In this document: positions 48,249 to 58,240 of the stretch, piece after piece
Numbering within the stretch: the stretch's first letter is position 1
Layout: every line of letters starts with the position of its first letter
Assembly (NCBI GenBank): GCA_017935675.1
Contig: JAGBHE010000095.1
Location: forward strand, 1 to 64,000
Reading direction: 5' to 3'
DNA length: 64,000 nucleotides
Source: Clostridia bacterium
GTDB lineage: Bacteria; Bacillota; Clostridia; UBA1381
Position numbers and translations under genes: made by a program
Notes under the pieces: generated by a model
Told to the model about the DNA's origin: nothing
Databases searched by the model: none
What the model saw: the letters and a program-made list of their open reading frames with translations, nothing else

Positions 48249-49367
48249 TTACACAGCTTCTATGCCGTTTTTATAAACAGAGCACAGTCTGAAATTCTCA
48301 TCCAAAACGAGGAAATCGGCATTTTTTCCGTTTTCAATACTTCCCGCTCTGTCATCTATCTTCATTACGGCTGCCGGATTGATGGTTGCACATTTAAACG
48401 CGTCTGCTGCCGGAATTCCGAATTCTATAGCTTTTCTGACGCAGCGGAGCAGAGTTGCGGTGCTTCCGGCAATAGTACCGTCTGAAAGAGTTGCCTTCCC
48501 GTTTCTTACTGTTATGTCCTGACCTCCGAGGTCATATACCCCGTCCTCCATGCCTGTTGCCCTGACGCTGTCGGAAATAAATACAAGTCTATCCCTTCCG
48601 ATGAGCTTATAAAGCGATCTCACAGCTGCCGGATGAACATGAATCCCGTCGCATATGCATTCACAGGTAATATTGCTGTCAAATGCGGCACCGATTGCAT
48701 TAGGATTACGGTGATGAAATGAACGCATTGCATTAAAGGTATGCGTCATATGCGCCGCGCCGGCAGCTATTGCCGCCGCAGCAGTGTCATAATCACTGTC
48801 TGTATGACCGATTGAAACCACAGCTTCAGCTTTAATTTCAGAAATAAAATCCAAAGCGCCTTCAAGCTCAGGTGCAAGACTTATCAGCTTCACAATATTT
48901 CCGGAGGCTGCATTAATTCTTCTGAACTCAGAAGCATCAGGATTTCTTAAATATTTTTCATTCTGTGCACCTTTATACGTCTTTGAAAAGTACGGTCCCT
49001 CCATATGAATTCCGGCAATTCGGGAAAATTTCTCACCGTCATTTATATATTTCGCAACATTCATTGCCGCATCAATAAAGCTTTTCTCGGAACCGGTAAT
49101 CAATGTGGGCGCAAATGTTGTAACACCGTTTTTCAGCATAAATTCTGCAATGTTCTCTATCGAAGTACTGTCTTGGTCCGAATTGTCACAGCCGACAGCG
49201 CCGTGAGTATGAATATCTATAAGACCCGGAACAATATATTTTCCGGTCATATCAATACCATCATATTTATTATCAGACACATCTGTAAACCGACCGCCTT
49301 CAATCATTACGTCCGTTATTCTGAAATCAAAATCACCTGTAAGCACCTTTGCATTTTTTATATTCAT
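48249..49367 (-). CDS. nagA: N-acetylglucosamine-6-phosphate deacetylase
   Basis: NagA hydrolyses GlcNAc-6-phosphate to glucosamine-6-phosphate in amino-sugar recycling. The 372-residue protein has the metal motif PGLIDIHTHGAVG, HMEGPYFSKTYKGAQ, SIGHTDSDYD, THTFNAMRSFHHRNP, ICDGIHVHP and the catalytic Asp in VFISDSVRATG. ATG 49367 follows GGAAGG. No nagB is adjacent. Confidence 0.94.
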   Translation of the reverse strand: MNIKNAKVLTGDFDFRITDVMIEGGRFTDVSDNKYDGIDMTGKYIVPGLIDIHTHGAVGCDNSDQDSTSIENIAEFMLKNGVTTFAPTLITGSEKSFIDAAMNVAKYINDGEKFSRIAGIHMEGPYFSKTYKGAQNEKYLRNPDASEFRRINAASGNIVKLISLAPELEGALDFISEIKAEAVVSIGHTDSDYDTAAAAIAAGAAHMTHTFNAMRSFHHRNPNAIGAAFDSNITCECICDGIHVHPAAVRSLYKLIGRDRLVFISDSVRATGMEDGVYDLGGQDITVRNGKATLSDGTIAGSTATLLRCVRKAIEFGIPAADAFKCATINPAAVMKIDDRAGSIENGKNADFLVLDENFRLCSVYKNGIEAV

Positions 49368-49432
49368 AATATACCTTCCATCAATATAACAAGTTTTGGG
49401 ATTGTGTACTCCTGGACATAGCCGTCATACAT

Positions 49433-50866
49433 TTATATCCGCTTATACAATTCATTTAAATGCCTGTATTTTTCACGGCAGATTCCGTCAAGCTGTTCTT
49501 TTGTTATTCTGAACTGCCAGTTTCCGTCAGCTTTTCCCGGAATATTCAGACGTGTGTCTGAACCGTAGCCGAGCAAATCCTGAATCGGAAGTATAACAAT
49601 TCCGGCAGAGGATGCAAAAAGACATTGAATTATAGTATCATAACCGTTATTCCAGTCATCGCCGGTATAACCGCAGTAATCAAGTAAATATTGCCGCATG
49701 TCACCTTCAAGCTCCCATACGAATCCAAGAAGCGTGTTATTGTCATGAGTTCCTGTGTAAGCAATGCAGTTATTAATATAATTATGAGGCAGATGAGTGC
49801 TGTCCTCATAGGATAGAAATCCAAACTGCATTATGCGCATGCCCGGGAACTTTGAATAGTCAAGAAGCTCTGTTACATCCGGTGTAATCTCGCCGAGATC
49901 CTCAGCAATTATAAGCTTTTCGGGAAATTTTGTGTGAAGCATGTCGATAAATTCCTTTCCCGGTCCCATCTTCCACTCACCGTTTCTGGCAGTTTCGCTT
50001 GATGCGGGAATACTCCAATAAGAGCTTATACCACGGAAATGATCTATTCTTACGCCGTCAAACATACAGAACATATGTGATATTCTGTCTTCCCACCAAC
50101 GGAAGCCATCATTTTTCATCAGCTCCCAGTTATAAATGGGATTTCCCCACAGCTGACCATCAGAGCAAAAATAATCAGGAGGCACACCGGCAACACATGA
50201 CGGTCGTTCCATATCATCCAGTAAAAATAATTCCTTGGCAGACCACACATCACAGCTGTCATAAGAAACGTAAATCGGGATATCACCGATTATCTTAATC
50301 CCTTTTTCGTTAGCGTATGATTTAATTTCATTCCATTGTTTGAAAAATTCATATTGAGTAAATTTCCATGCGAAAAGTATTTCTTCATCAACACTTTCGA
50401 CTTCCCATTCATACCATGGCTTTTCATCATTTGCAGCCTTTAAAGCCATAAACCTGCAAAAATCACCAAGGTATTTATTATTATCAATAAAACCCTCGAT
50501 TTGCTCCCTGTCACACACTCTTTCCGACGCTTTCTTAAGCAAGGAAAACCTTGTGTGATAAAGCCTTACATATTCACAGCTGTAAGGTGTTTGCTGCTTG
50601 TATTCTGACAATTCTTCATCTGTAACAAGCCCCTTGCTTTTAAGCTTTTCAAGGCTGATGAAATATGGATTGCCTCCGAATGCGGAATAAGATTTATATG
50701 GCGAATTGCACTCATCAACCATGCAAAAAGGCAGCACCTGCCAATATGAAAAACCGCAGTCGGATAAAAAATCAATAAAGCATTTTGCTTCATCTCCGAA
50801 ACTGCCGATGGAATAATCACCGTACAATGATGACACGTGCATAAGCACACCGCTGGCTCTTTTCAA
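49433..50866 (-). CDS. malQ: 4-alpha-glucanotransferase (GH77)
   Basis: Amylomaltase that transfers alpha-1,4-glucan segments in maltodextrin or glycogen metabolism. The 477-residue protein shows FIDFLSDCGFSYWQVLP, SPYKSYSAFGGNPYFIS, PDYFCSDGQLWGNP, the nucleophile in FDGVRIDHFRG, the acid/base in IAEDLGEI and TGTHDNNTLLGF. It starts at TTG 50866 after GGAGG and sits in a string with the HutP-like gene and nagA. Confidence 0.95.
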   Translation of the reverse strand: MKRASGVLMHVSSLYGDYSIGSFGDEAKCFIDFLSDCGFSYWQVLPFCMVDECNSPYKSYSAFGGNPYFISLEKLKSKGLVTDEELSEYKQQTPYSCEYVRLYHTRFSLLKKASERVCDREQIEGFIDNNKYLGDFCRFMALKAANDEKPWYEWEVESVDEEILFAWKFTQYEFFKQWNEIKSYANEKGIKIIGDIPIYVSYDSCDVWSAKELFLLDDMERPSCVAGVPPDYFCSDGQLWGNPIYNWELMKNDGFRWWEDRISHMFCMFDGVRIDHFRGISSYWSIPASSETARNGEWKMGPGKEFIDMLHTKFPEKLIIAEDLGEITPDVTELLDYSKFPGMRIMQFGFLSYEDSTHLPHNYINNCIAYTGTHDNNTLLGFVWELEGDMRQYLLDYCGYTGDDWNNGYDTIIQCLFASSAGIVILPIQDLLGYGSDTRLNIPGKADGNWQFRITKEQLDGICREKYRHLNELYKRI

Positions 50867-50892
50867 AACTGCACCTCCGAATATTAAAAAAA

Positions 50893-51303
50893 TTAAATTG
50901 CCCTGTGACCCAATCCTATAGAAACATCATTAAGATTTAAAAGACCTACGGCAAAAAATACGCAAACGCTTATATGGCTGTTGTATCTTGCAATGGCAAT
51001 TTTACCTCCGATGTTAAGACCGATTGATTTATCAACAATCTGCCGTATTGCTTCATGTGCGGCCCCAACAACGGCACCCTCTTCAGCATGCGATTCACCG
51101 ATTACACCTTCACGCCGCGATGCAACAACAGCACGTTCCAAAATTTTTGTTATTCCGTCAGGAACATTAGCACCAAAATCAATCGCAACTGATTTTATAT
51201 TGCTCTTTGCCAAACTGCTTATAATTTCATTTTCTTCATCTCTTGTTTCAGTGACGGCAAGCTTAATAGCTGCCTTTGCTACTTGTTTTGAACCATATTC
51301 CAT
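50893..51303 (-). CDS. HutP-family RNA-binding protein
   Basis: HutP of Bacillus is a histidine- and Mg-dependent antiterminator that binds the hut mRNA. This 136-residue protein shares the family pattern: GSKQVAKAAIKLAVTETRDEE, VAIDFGANVPDGITKILERA, EEGAVVGAAHEAIRQI and the terminal VSIGLGHRAI. No histidine genes are nearby, so the clostridial target is probably different. I start at ATG 51303 behind GGAG. It lies between the flavoprotein (27-base gap) and malQ. Confidence 0.8.
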   Translation of the reverse strand: MEYGSKQVAKAAIKLAVTETRDEENEIISSLAKSNIKSVAIDFGANVPDGITKILERAVVASRREGVIGESHAEEGAVVGAAHEAIRQIVDKSIGLNIGGKIAIARYNSHISVCVFFAVGLLNLNDVSIGLGHRAI

Positions 51304-51330
51304 AAAATAACTCCATTCTGCCTCGAACAA

Positions 51331-52584
51331 TTAAAAAGCCCCTGAAGCATTCATTCCTGCAAGGTATCCGGTTGACCACGCAATCTGGAGATTAAAACCT
51401 CCGGTATATGCGTCAACATCAATTATTTCACCTGCAAAATATAAACCCTTTAGTAATTTTGATTCCATTGTTGAAGGATTGATTTCATTTACGCATACGC
51501 CGCCTGAGGTTACAATAGCCTCACTGATGGGGCGAAATCCGATTGGAGTAAGGGTAAGTCCTTTAATCACCTCAGATAATCGCATGCGTTCCTCTTTTGT
51601 AATACTGTGTATTTTTTTTCTTTCATCAATCCCGGAGAGCTTAAGCACAATCGGAATTAATGCTTTGGGAAGCAGCTTATCAAGACCGTTCAGAACATCC
51701 TTGTTTAATTCGTCCTCAAAGTCCCTGAGTATCCTGGCATTGAGCTTTTCAATACTCAGCCCCGGCTTAAGGTCAATTGTCATAACATATTCCAGATCGC
51801 CGCGCATATGTGCTGATGCGGATAAAACAAGAGGTCCGCTTACTCCGTAATGAGTAAACAGCATTTCACCAAGCTCCGAAAAAATGCATTTCTTTTTCTT
51901 TGATGTGCCTCCCTCGCCTGCTTTGTAAACAGAGAGAACAACGTTTTTTAAAGACAGCCCGGCAAGAGCGCATGCCCATTTTTCCGATGTTATTACAGGA
52001 ATAAGAGACGGCTTAAGCTGTGTAATTGTATGTCCGGCCTCGGCAGCAATCCTGAAGCCGGAGCCGTCGGAGCCTGTTAACGGATATGAGGTGCCTCCGG
52101 CAGCTAAAATAACCTTACCATAAAGCTTCCTGCCATTTTTAAGTATTACTCCATCGACTCTGCCGTTGCTTTTAAGCAACCCGGCAGCTTCATCATGGAT
52201 AAGCTTTACATTTTTTTTCAAGGCAAACCCGGACAAAGCATCTGCGACATCTCCTGCATTATCCGATACAGGAAATATTCTTCCTCCCCGTTCTGTCTTT
52301 GTTTCGACACCTAATCTTTTCAGTAAATCTATAATATCATCATTTGTAAAAGAGTACAAAGCACTGTATAAAAATTTCGGATTTGTAGGGATGTTCTTAA
52401 AAAATTCATCAATTTCAGCAGCATTTGTTATATTGCATCTTCCCTTGCCCGTAATTCTGAGCTTTTTCCCGAGAATTTTATTTTTTTCAACAAGGATTAC
52501 TTGCCTGCAATGCCTTGCGGCAAAAGCGCAGGCAATAAGTCCGGCAGCGCCGCCGCCTATAACAATTATATTACTTTCAGTCAA
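51331..52584 (-). CDS. HI0933/BaiN-family flavoprotein
   Basis: A two-dinucleotide-binding flavoprotein of the HI0933 (YhiN/BaiN) family. Seen in 417 residues: N-terminal IIVIGGGAAGLIACAFA, GKKLRITGKGRCNITN, VILAAGGTSYPLTGSDG, LFTHYGVSGPLVLSAS, and the C-terminal FAGEIIDVDAYTGGFNLQ. Family members are NAD(P)H-linked and some act in bile-acid reduction; the substrate here is unknown. The start is TTG 52584 behind AGAGG; it follows folA by 13 bases. Confidence 0.88.
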   Translation of the reverse strand: MTESNIIVIGGGAAGLIACAFAARHCRQVILVEKNKILGKKLRITGKGRCNITNAAEIDEFFKNIPTNPKFLYSALYSFTNDDIIDLLKRLGVETKTERGGRIFPVSDNAGDVADALSGFALKKNVKLIHDEAAGLLKSNGRVDGVILKNGRKLYGKVILAAGGTSYPLTGSDGSGFRIAAEAGHTITQLKPSLIPVITSEKWACALAGLSLKNVVLSVYKAGEGGTSKKKKCIFSELGEMLFTHYGVSGPLVLSASAHMRGDLEYVMTIDLKPGLSIEKLNARILRDFEDELNKDVLNGLDKLLPKALIPIVLKLSGIDERKKIHSITKEERMRLSEVIKGLTLTPIGFRPISEAIVTSGGVCVNEINPSTMESKLLKGLYFAGEIIDVDAYTGGFNLQIAWSTGYLAGMNASGAF

Positions 52585-52597
52585 AGCTATATACCTC

Positions 52598-53113
52598 TTA
52601 GTCCTTCCGGATATTGTTCCTCTCAGAATCAGCCAAACGGCGATAGGTACAGAAGGTAAACGAATATCCGTTATCAATTATTTCGTCAGATTTGCCGGCA
52701 AGATACCAGTCAGCAAGACCGTCAAAATCAGGCAAAAAGGAATCGGCAGGAGTGGAAGCGTTTACTTTTGTTATAAGTGCGATATCAATATATGGAAGTA
52801 ACAGCCGATAAATACTCTCTCCGCCTATAACAAAAGCATCGTTATCTGATGCTTCCGGAATATGCATAAGCTCATCAAGACTTCTGACTACCGTAATTCC
52901 GGCAAAAGGCTTAAGTGTTTTTGAAAAAACAATATTATTTCTGTTTTTCAGCGGATTCCCGCCCGGGAATGATTCAAGAGTTTTTCTTCCCATAATAACA
53001 GTATGCCCTTTTGTAGTCTCCCTGAAAAACTTCATATCAGCAGGTATGGAAAACAACAATTTATTATCTTTTCCTATTCCCCATTCGGCAGATACTGCTG
53101 CTATAAGCTTCAT
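52598..53113 (-). CDS. folA: Dihydrofolate reductase
   Basis: FolA reduces dihydrofolate to tetrahydrofolate with NADPH. The 171-residue protein has LIAAVSAEWGIGKDNKLLF, the substrate-site Asp in IPADMKFFRETT, VIMGRKTLESFPGGNPLKNR, and the NADPH motif FVIGGESIYRLLL. Start ATG 53113 is about nine bases after AAAGGAAG; ATG 53119 would be too close. No thyA is adjacent. Confidence 0.94.
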   Translation of the reverse strand: MKLIAAVSAEWGIGKDNKLLFSIPADMKFFRETTKGHTVIMGRKTLESFPGGNPLKNRNNIVFSKTLKPFAGITVVRSLDELMHIPEASDNDAFVIGGESIYRLLLPYIDIALITKVNASTPADSFLPDFDGLADWYLAGKSDEIIDNGYSFTFCTYRRLADSERNNIRKD

Positions 53114-53151
53114 AAACATCTTCCTTTCACTGACAATGGTGTTAAAAACAC

Positions 53152-53180
53152 TTGACACGGTAATTTTTTCATGGTATAAT
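53152..53180 (+). promoter_or_regulatory. Promoter of small membrane protein gene
   Basis: TTGACA (53152-53157), 17 bases, TATAAT (53175-53180) with a preceding TGG. The transcript would begin with a small GGAGC-TTC-GCTCC hairpin (53190-53202). Likely folA promoter elements overlap on the other strand. Confidence 0.85.
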
Positions 53181-53235
53181 ATTTTCATAGGAGCTTCGCT
53201 CCAAGCCGTATAAAACTAATTTGAGGTGCAGAGAA

Positions 53236-53535
53236 ATGAAAATAGAAAAATTATTTAAAACAAAAAATGTGCCGCTGATATTTTCAATAATATGCGGTTT
53301 GTCATATTTTGTAATAATAACACGATTTATACTTACCTACACCTCAAAAGGCGGAAGTCTCCTTGCGTTTTTCTTTTTTCCTGCCATAACCTGCGGCATG
53401 GCGCTTTTTATTTTTAAAACTATCAAAGCATACCTTGAAAGCAATGCTGCTGCATCACTTAAAGTATTATTTTACACACATATTTTAATAATAATTATAT
53501 CAATTGCAACATTAATCGAATGGATTACAGTATAA
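53236..53535 (+). CDS. Small three-helix membrane protein, unknown
   Basis: No family is recognised. The 99-residue protein has a basic start (MKIEKLFKTKN) and three hydrophobic segments (about 13-35, 43-61, 75-95), so it should be an integral membrane protein. It has a near-consensus promoter and a GAGGTG site before ATG 53236, and stands alone between divergent folA and convergent dnaD-like genes. Confidence 0.75.
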   Translation: MKIEKLFKTKNVPLIFSIICGLSYFVIITRFILTYTSKGGSLLAFFFFPAITCGMALFIFKTIKAYLESNAAASLKVLFYTHILIIIISIATLIEWITV

Positions 53536-53539
53536 AATA

Positions 53540-54502
53540 CTATTGATCAAGCTTCCCCCATGTTATGCGTTCAAGCTCATCAGCATCCTGATCCTTTTCA
53601 AGTATCTCAAAATCACTGCTTCCGGCGTGATTTTGTTTAAATTCTTCATTTTCCTTCTCGGCTTCCGGTATTGTTGAAATACCTTTTTCATGCCAGTTTG
53701 AAATAATTTTATCCATGTACGGAAAAGAAATTTTATTGATTCTTAAAATACAGTATTCGTATGCAAGAGCAATCATTTCCTCTGACATATCAAGAGTGTC
53801 ATGCCACTTTTCAAGATATTCTTCTTCAATTCCGGTAAGACTGCGTTCTCTTATACCGAAAAGCTGTTTCAGGTTGTTCATATACTTTTTCTTCGTTTCA
53901 TTTTCATTCAGAAAGCTTTCTACTGCTTCAATAGAGTCAAGCCCCCTTTTATGCCAACCGCTCGCAACGCGTTCAATATAGGTCATGCTCTTTTTGCCGA
54001 TTGAGACGCAGTATTCAAGCAGCATAAGAATAACCTCAGGAGAAAACTCAAGCTTATCATAAAACCAATACAAACTTTTCATTTCCGCAGAGCTCAAGGT
54101 TCTGCCGAGAACCTCCTGAGAAAGCTGCATCATCTCTGACAGCTTCTCATTATCTTCAATATGTTTACTGATTTCACCTATATCATACATCGGATGCTCA
54201 TCTGATTTTTCATCAGCTTCGCTGACTGAAGGAGGCGGTGCGGCGGAGGTATCCGCAACACCGTCATCCAGAACTTGTATTACACCCATGTTCTGCCAAT
54301 ATCGTACTGCTTGCAGCACATCACTTTCAAGAAGCTGCAGTCTGTCAGCTATTACGGAAAAAACAATTTCTGAGCCTGTTGCTGAAAGCATTAAAATATG
54401 CAGATAAACCTTGATGAAAACAGCATTTGTTGTCGGGAAAACTTCATCTATCAAACGAGTTGATACCGCAACATATTCCTGTTTAATTACAACTTTAGGC
54501 AT
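53540..54502 (-). CDS. DnaD-domain replication protein
   Basis: DnaD-type proteins help load the replicative helicase in Firmicutes. The 320-residue protein has an N-terminal winged-helix region (about 1-75), an acidic/Pro linker, and two DnaD_DDBH2 domains, each ending in the diagnostic helix: YIERVASGWHKRGLDS and YMDKIISNWHEKGIST. The tail is acidic. The dnaC-type ATPase often found beside it is absent here. Confidence 0.87.
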   Translation of the reverse strand: MPKVVIKQEYVAVSTRLIDEVFPTTNAVFIKVYLHILMLSATGSEIVFSVIADRLQLLESDVLQAVRYWQNMGVIQVLDDGVADTSAAPPPSVSEADEKSDEHPMYDIGEISKHIEDNEKLSEMMQLSQEVLGRTLSSAEMKSLYWFYDKLEFSPEVILMLLEYCVSIGKKSMTYIERVASGWHKRGLDSIEAVESFLNENETKKKYMNNLKQLFGIRERSLTGIEEEYLEKWHDTLDMSEEMIALAYEYCILRINKISFPYMDKIISNWHEKGISTIPEAEKENEEFKQNHAGSSDFEILEKDQDADELERITWGKLDQ

Positions 54503-54532
54503 AGCCTGTTATCTCCCTTTCGATTAATAGCC

Positions 54533-55021
54533 TTACAATATGCGTATATTCTTAATTATGCAGTCGTTAAGAGGTCTGTCATTATAGTCAGTTTCTAAAT
54601 TTGCAATATCATCAACAACCTCAATACCTTCAACTACTTTTCCGAAAGCCGCATATTGACCGTCAAGGTGCGGTGCACCAGCATGCATTATGAAAAACTG
54701 ACTTGTAGCGGAGTTCGGAAACATTGTTCTTGCCATGGACAGCACACCTCTTGTGTGCTTCAAAGTATTATTATAGCCGTTGGATTTAAACTCACCGACA
54801 ATTTCCTCGGTCGCCTTTGATTTCCCGTCAGGATAAATGCCGCCGCCCTGAATCATAAAGCCCTTTATAACGCGGTGAAAAATCAGTCCGTCATAAAAAT
54901 TATCCTTTATCAGCTTTATGAAATTAGCTACAGTAATCGGTGCCTCATCCGGATATAGCTCGGCAATCATGCTTTTGCCGTTTTCAAGTATAATTTCTAT
55001 TTTTATATCACTTGTATTCAT
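54533..55021 (-). CDS. ppiB: Cyclophilin-type peptidyl-prolyl isomerase
   Basis: A cytoplasmic prolyl cis-trans isomerase; no signal peptide is seen. The 162-residue protein has FYDGLIFHRVIKGFMIQGG (active-site Arg/Phe region), GVLSMARTMFPNSATSQFFI and LDGQYAAFGKVVEG. It lies 19 bases after the gyrA 3' end and may be co-transcribed with gyrA. Confidence 0.92.
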   Translation of the reverse strand: MNTSDIKIEIILENGKSMIAELYPDEAPITVANFIKLIKDNFYDGLIFHRVIKGFMIQGGGIYPDGKSKATEEIVGEFKSNGYNNTLKHTRGVLSMARTMFPNSATSQFFIMHAGAPHLDGQYAAFGKVVEGIEVVDDIANLETDYNDRPLNDCIIKNIRIL

Positions 55022-55040
55022 AAAATTTAATTCTCCTTAA

Positions 55041-56600
55041 TTACTCGTCATCTTCTTCGGAACTGTCCTCCGAAACAGGTTCTGTTTCAGAGTCTTCTTC
55101 GGGGACCTCTGTATCGGGTTCATTCTCCGGAGCTGCCGCTTCCTCCTCATCATCTCTGTCAGCAAGAGCTAAACTTACAACTCTGACATCGTCACTCATT
55201 CTCATAAGACGAACACCTTGTGTATTTCTTCCGATAGTATTTATTTCATCAGCATGCATTCTTATAACAATACCGTCTGAGGTTATTAAAAGAACATCGT
55301 TTTCGTCGGTGACAGAAGCCATGGAAGAAACATAGCCTGTCTTTTCGGTAATCTTATAAGTCCTAATACCCATTCCTGCTCTTCCCTGAAGCTTGTACTC
55401 GGAAAATTCTGTTTTCTTTCCGAATCCGTTTTCGGTCACAACAAGACATTTTGAAGCTTCATCAATGACCGCTCCGCCGACAACGTAATCACCGCTGCGA
55501 AGCTTGATTCCGCGGACGCCGCGGGCTGTTCGTCCCACGCCTCTGACATCACGCTCTTTAAATCTTATAGCCATGCCGTTATGCGTTACAAGCATTATAT
55601 CCTTATCACCATCAGATAAGTCAACACGTATGAGCGTATCGTCATCATCAAGACCGATAGCGCGCAGTCCTACACTTCTGATTTTAGAATAATCCATAAG
55701 TCTTGTTTTCTTAACAATTCCGTTCTTGGTAATAAACAACAGATTTTCAAAATCGTCAAAATTCCTGATCGGAATCATTGCAGTTACTTTTTCTTCAGTT
55801 TCAAGCGGAAGAAGGTTTACAATAGCTGTTCCTTTGGCTGTTCGTCCCGCTTCTGGGATTTGATAGCCCTTAAGCTTGTATACAATACCTCTGTTTGTGA
55901 AGAACAGTATGTTATCATGAGTTGAAGTGCTGCAGATATACTCAACATAGTCTTCATCACGTGTCTGCATACCTGCAATTCCGCGCCCTCCGCGATGCTG
56001 TGATTTGTAGGTATCGACAGGAAGCCTTTTGATATACCCTTTGTGAGTCATTGTGAGGACTACATCTTCCTCTTCAATCAAATCCTCAATGTCAAGCTCG
56101 TCCGTAATCATTGCAATCTCTGTGCGGCGTTCATCGCCGAACTTGTTCTTTATGTTTATAAGGTCTTCTTTGACAATTTGAAGAATACGTGATTCATCTG
56201 CAAGAATATCCTCAAGCTCTGTGATTTTCTGCATTGTTGCGCTGTAATCTTCTTCAATCTTATCACGTTCAAGACCGGAAAGACGTCCGAGCTGCATCTG
56301 AACAATGGCAGTAGACTGTACCTCGGAAAGACCGAAGCGCTCGCTTAAATTTACTTTTGCGTCAGCTATGCTGGAGGATGAACGTATGATATCGATAACC
56401 TCATCTATATAATCGATTGCGATCCTGTAGCCTTCAAGCAGGTGAGCATGTTCCTTAGTTTTTTTCAAATCATGTATTGTTCTTCGGCGAATTACATCCT
56501 CCTGATGCGCAATGTAACAGTCTATCATTTCTCTGAGTGTCAGACATCTGGGCTGACCATCAACAAGTGCAAGCAAAATAACACCGAAGGTTTCCTGCAT
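55041..56600 (-). CDS. gyrA: DNA gyrase subunit A, C-terminal part (frameshifted)
   Basis: This part has the end of the coiled-coil/tower region (MQETFGVILLALVDGQPRC) and the DNA-wrapping beta-pinwheel with repeated blades. The GyrA box reads QHRGGRG, which separates it from ParC. It ends in a long acidic tail (DDEEE onward). The frame before ATG 56600 continues to the frameshift near 56649-56655. No ribosome site lies before 56600, so separate translation is unlikely; correct fusion would give about 850 residues. Confidence 0.9.
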   Translation of the reverse strand: MQETFGVILLALVDGQPRCLTLREMIDCYIAHQEDVIRRRTIHDLKKTKEHAHLLEGYRIAIDYIDEVIDIIRSSSSIADAKVNLSERFGLSEVQSTAIVQMQLGRLSGLERDKIEEDYSATMQKITELEDILADESRILQIVKEDLINIKNKFGDERRTEIAMITDELDIEDLIEEEDVVLTMTHKGYIKRLPVDTYKSQHRGGRGIAGMQTRDEDYVEYICSTSTHDNILFFTNRGIVYKLKGYQIPEAGRTAKGTAIVNLLPLETEEKVTAMIPIRNFDDFENLLFITKNGIVKKTRLMDYSKIRSVGLRAIGLDDDDTLIRVDLSDGDKDIMLVTHNGMAIRFKERDVRGVGRTARGVRGIKLRSGDYVVGGAVIDEASKCLVVTENGFGKKTEFSEYKLQGRAGMGIRTYKITEKTGYVSSMASVTDENDVLLITSDGIVIRMHADEINTIGRNTQGVRLMRMSDDVRVVSLALADRDDEEEAAAPENEPDTEVPEEDSETEPVSEDSSEEDDE

Positions 56601-56619
56601 CTGCGTAAACTGATAGAGG

Positions 56620-57603
56620 TTATTCAGAACTACATTCGGATTTGCATCTTTTTTTCAGTTCAATAATAAGGTGAATATTGGTATCGGACTCATCTCTCGT
56701 CGAAGATATTCCATCAATTTTGCCGTCACGGACAAGTTCGTTTATATGTGTTTCAAGACGAGCCTTATTAACCTGATAAGGCAATTCGCTTACAATTATC
56801 CTGTTTCTGCCTTCATGCTCTTCAATTTCAGCTTTTGCTCTCATAATTATTCTTCCACGGCCGGTAGAATATGCCCGTCTTATACCGCCGAGACCCATTA
56901 TCATACCGCCGGTCGGAAAATCGGGCCCCTGAATATGAGTCATGAGTTCTTCAAGAGAAATGTAAGGGTCATCAATAACAGCAATAATTCCGTCAACAAC
57001 CTCGCAAAGATTATGCGGGGGGATGTTTGTTGCCATACCGACAGCTATTCCGCTTGAACCGTTTACAAGAAGATTCGGAAAACGTGACGGAAGAACACTC
57101 GGTTCCTGAAGCTTATCATCATAGTTTGTAACGAAATCAACGGTTTCTTTATCTATATCCACAAGCATCTGAGCGGCTATTTTAGACATCTTAGCTTCGG
57201 TATATCTGTATGCAGCCGGAGGGTCGCCGTCAATGGAGCCGAAATTTCCCTTACCCTGAACGAGAGGATATCTCAATGAAAAATTCTGTGCAAGCCTTAC
57301 CATGGCATCATAAACAGAACTGTCACCGTGAGGGTGATATTTAGCAAGAACGTCACCGACAGTTGCGGCTGATTTCCGGAAATCATTTTCATAAAGAAGG
57401 TTGGACTCAAACATATCATACAAAATACGTCTGTGCACCGGCTTCATACCATCCCTGACATCCGGGAGAGCACGGCTGACAATTACGCTCATTGCGTAAT
57501 CAATATAAGATTTTTTCATTTCGCTGTTAAGTTCAACATTAACCACTTTTGAATTTTCAATTGCGGCCATATCAAATTCTTTTTCGGCCCTTTTACGCGC
57601 CAT
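56620..57603 (-). CDS. gyrA: DNA gyrase subunit A, N-terminal part (frameshifted)
   Basis: The breakage-reunion domain of gyrase: [31 protein letters not shown], the quinolone region [39 protein letters not shown] with the catalytic Tyr, and [20 protein letters not shown]. After IIELKK the frame turns into [10 protein letters not shown] and stops. The plus strand has seven T (56649-56655) where six (AAA AAA GAT) would continue into [21 protein letters not shown], so one extra base breaks the gene. Confidence 0.92.
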   Translation of the reverse strand: MARKRAEKEFDMAAIENSKVVNVELNSEMKKSYIDYAMSVIVSRALPDVRDGMKPVHRRILYDMFESNLLYENDFRKSAATVGDVLAKYHPHGDSSVYDAMVRLAQNFSLRYPLVQGKGNFGSIDGDPPAAYRYTEAKMSKIAAQMLVDIDKETVDFVTNYDDKLQEPSVLPSRFPNLLVNGSSGIAVGMATNIPPHNLCEVVDGIIAVIDDPYISLEELMTHIQGPDFPTGGMIMGLGGIRRAYSTGRGRIIMRAKAEIEEHEGRNRIIVSELPYQVNKARLETHINELVRDGKIDGISSTRDESDTNIHLIIELKKRCKSECSSE

Positions 57604-57685
57604 TCAAATTCACTCCTGTACTTACGTTATTTTTAAATATCCTCCGCCGTCTTAAGAGGTGAAGATCATAGTAACATTCTATATA

Positions 57686-57714
57686 ATTATATCACACTTT
57701 TGCTGTAAAATCAA
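57686..57714 (-). promoter_or_regulatory. Promoter of gyrA
   Basis: Minus strand TTGATT (57714-57709), 17 bases, TATAAT (57691-57686), about 80 bases before the gyrA start. Confidence 0.75.
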
Positions 57715-57743
57715 GGATTTTTCAGGTTTTTTAGCTAATAATT

Positions 57744-58220
57744 TTATCTTTTGTGTAAAATGCAGACAGCAGACGCTGAAATACCTTCACATCTGCCCTC
57801 AAAACCGAGTTTTTCCGTTGTTGTTGCCTTTACACTTATCGAATCAAGGTCAGTTTTCAGAACTTCGCTGATATTTTGCCTCATTTTATCTATATAATCC
57901 GAAAGCTTCGGCTTCTGAGCTGAGATGGTAATATCGGCATTACCTACCGTATATCCTTTTTCGGAAATAAGCATATTCACATGGCGAAGCAGTTTTATGC
58001 TTGAAATCCCCTCGTATTGTTCGTCAGTATCCGGAAAATGCTTGCCGATATCCCCAAGCGCAAGAGCACCAAGAAGCGCGTCACACAGTGCATGAACAGC
58101 AACATCTGCGTCAGAGTGACCAAGAAGTCCGAATTCATGCGGAATTTCAACTCCGCAAAGCACGAGCTTTCTGCCGGCAGCAAGCCGGTGTACATCGTAA
58201 CCATAACCTATTCTGAACAT
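57744..58220 (-). CDS. ispF: 2-C-methyl-D-erythritol 2,4-cyclodiphosphate synthase
   Basis: IspF forms MEcPP in the MEP isoprenoid pathway. The 158-residue protein has the metal motif GYGYDVHRL (Asp and His), [49 protein letters not shown]. It follows ispD with a hairpin between them and has its own GGAGG site. Confidence 0.96.
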   Translation of the reverse strand: MFRIGYGYDVHRLAAGRKLVLCGVEIPHEFGLLGHSDADVAVHALCDALLGALALGDIGKHFPDTDEQYEGISSIKLLRHVNMLISEKGYTVGNADITISAQKPKLSDYIDKMRQNISEVLKTDLDSISVKATTTEKLGFEGRCEGISASAVCILHKR

Positions 58221-58240
58221 AATATTAATACCTCCTGTAA

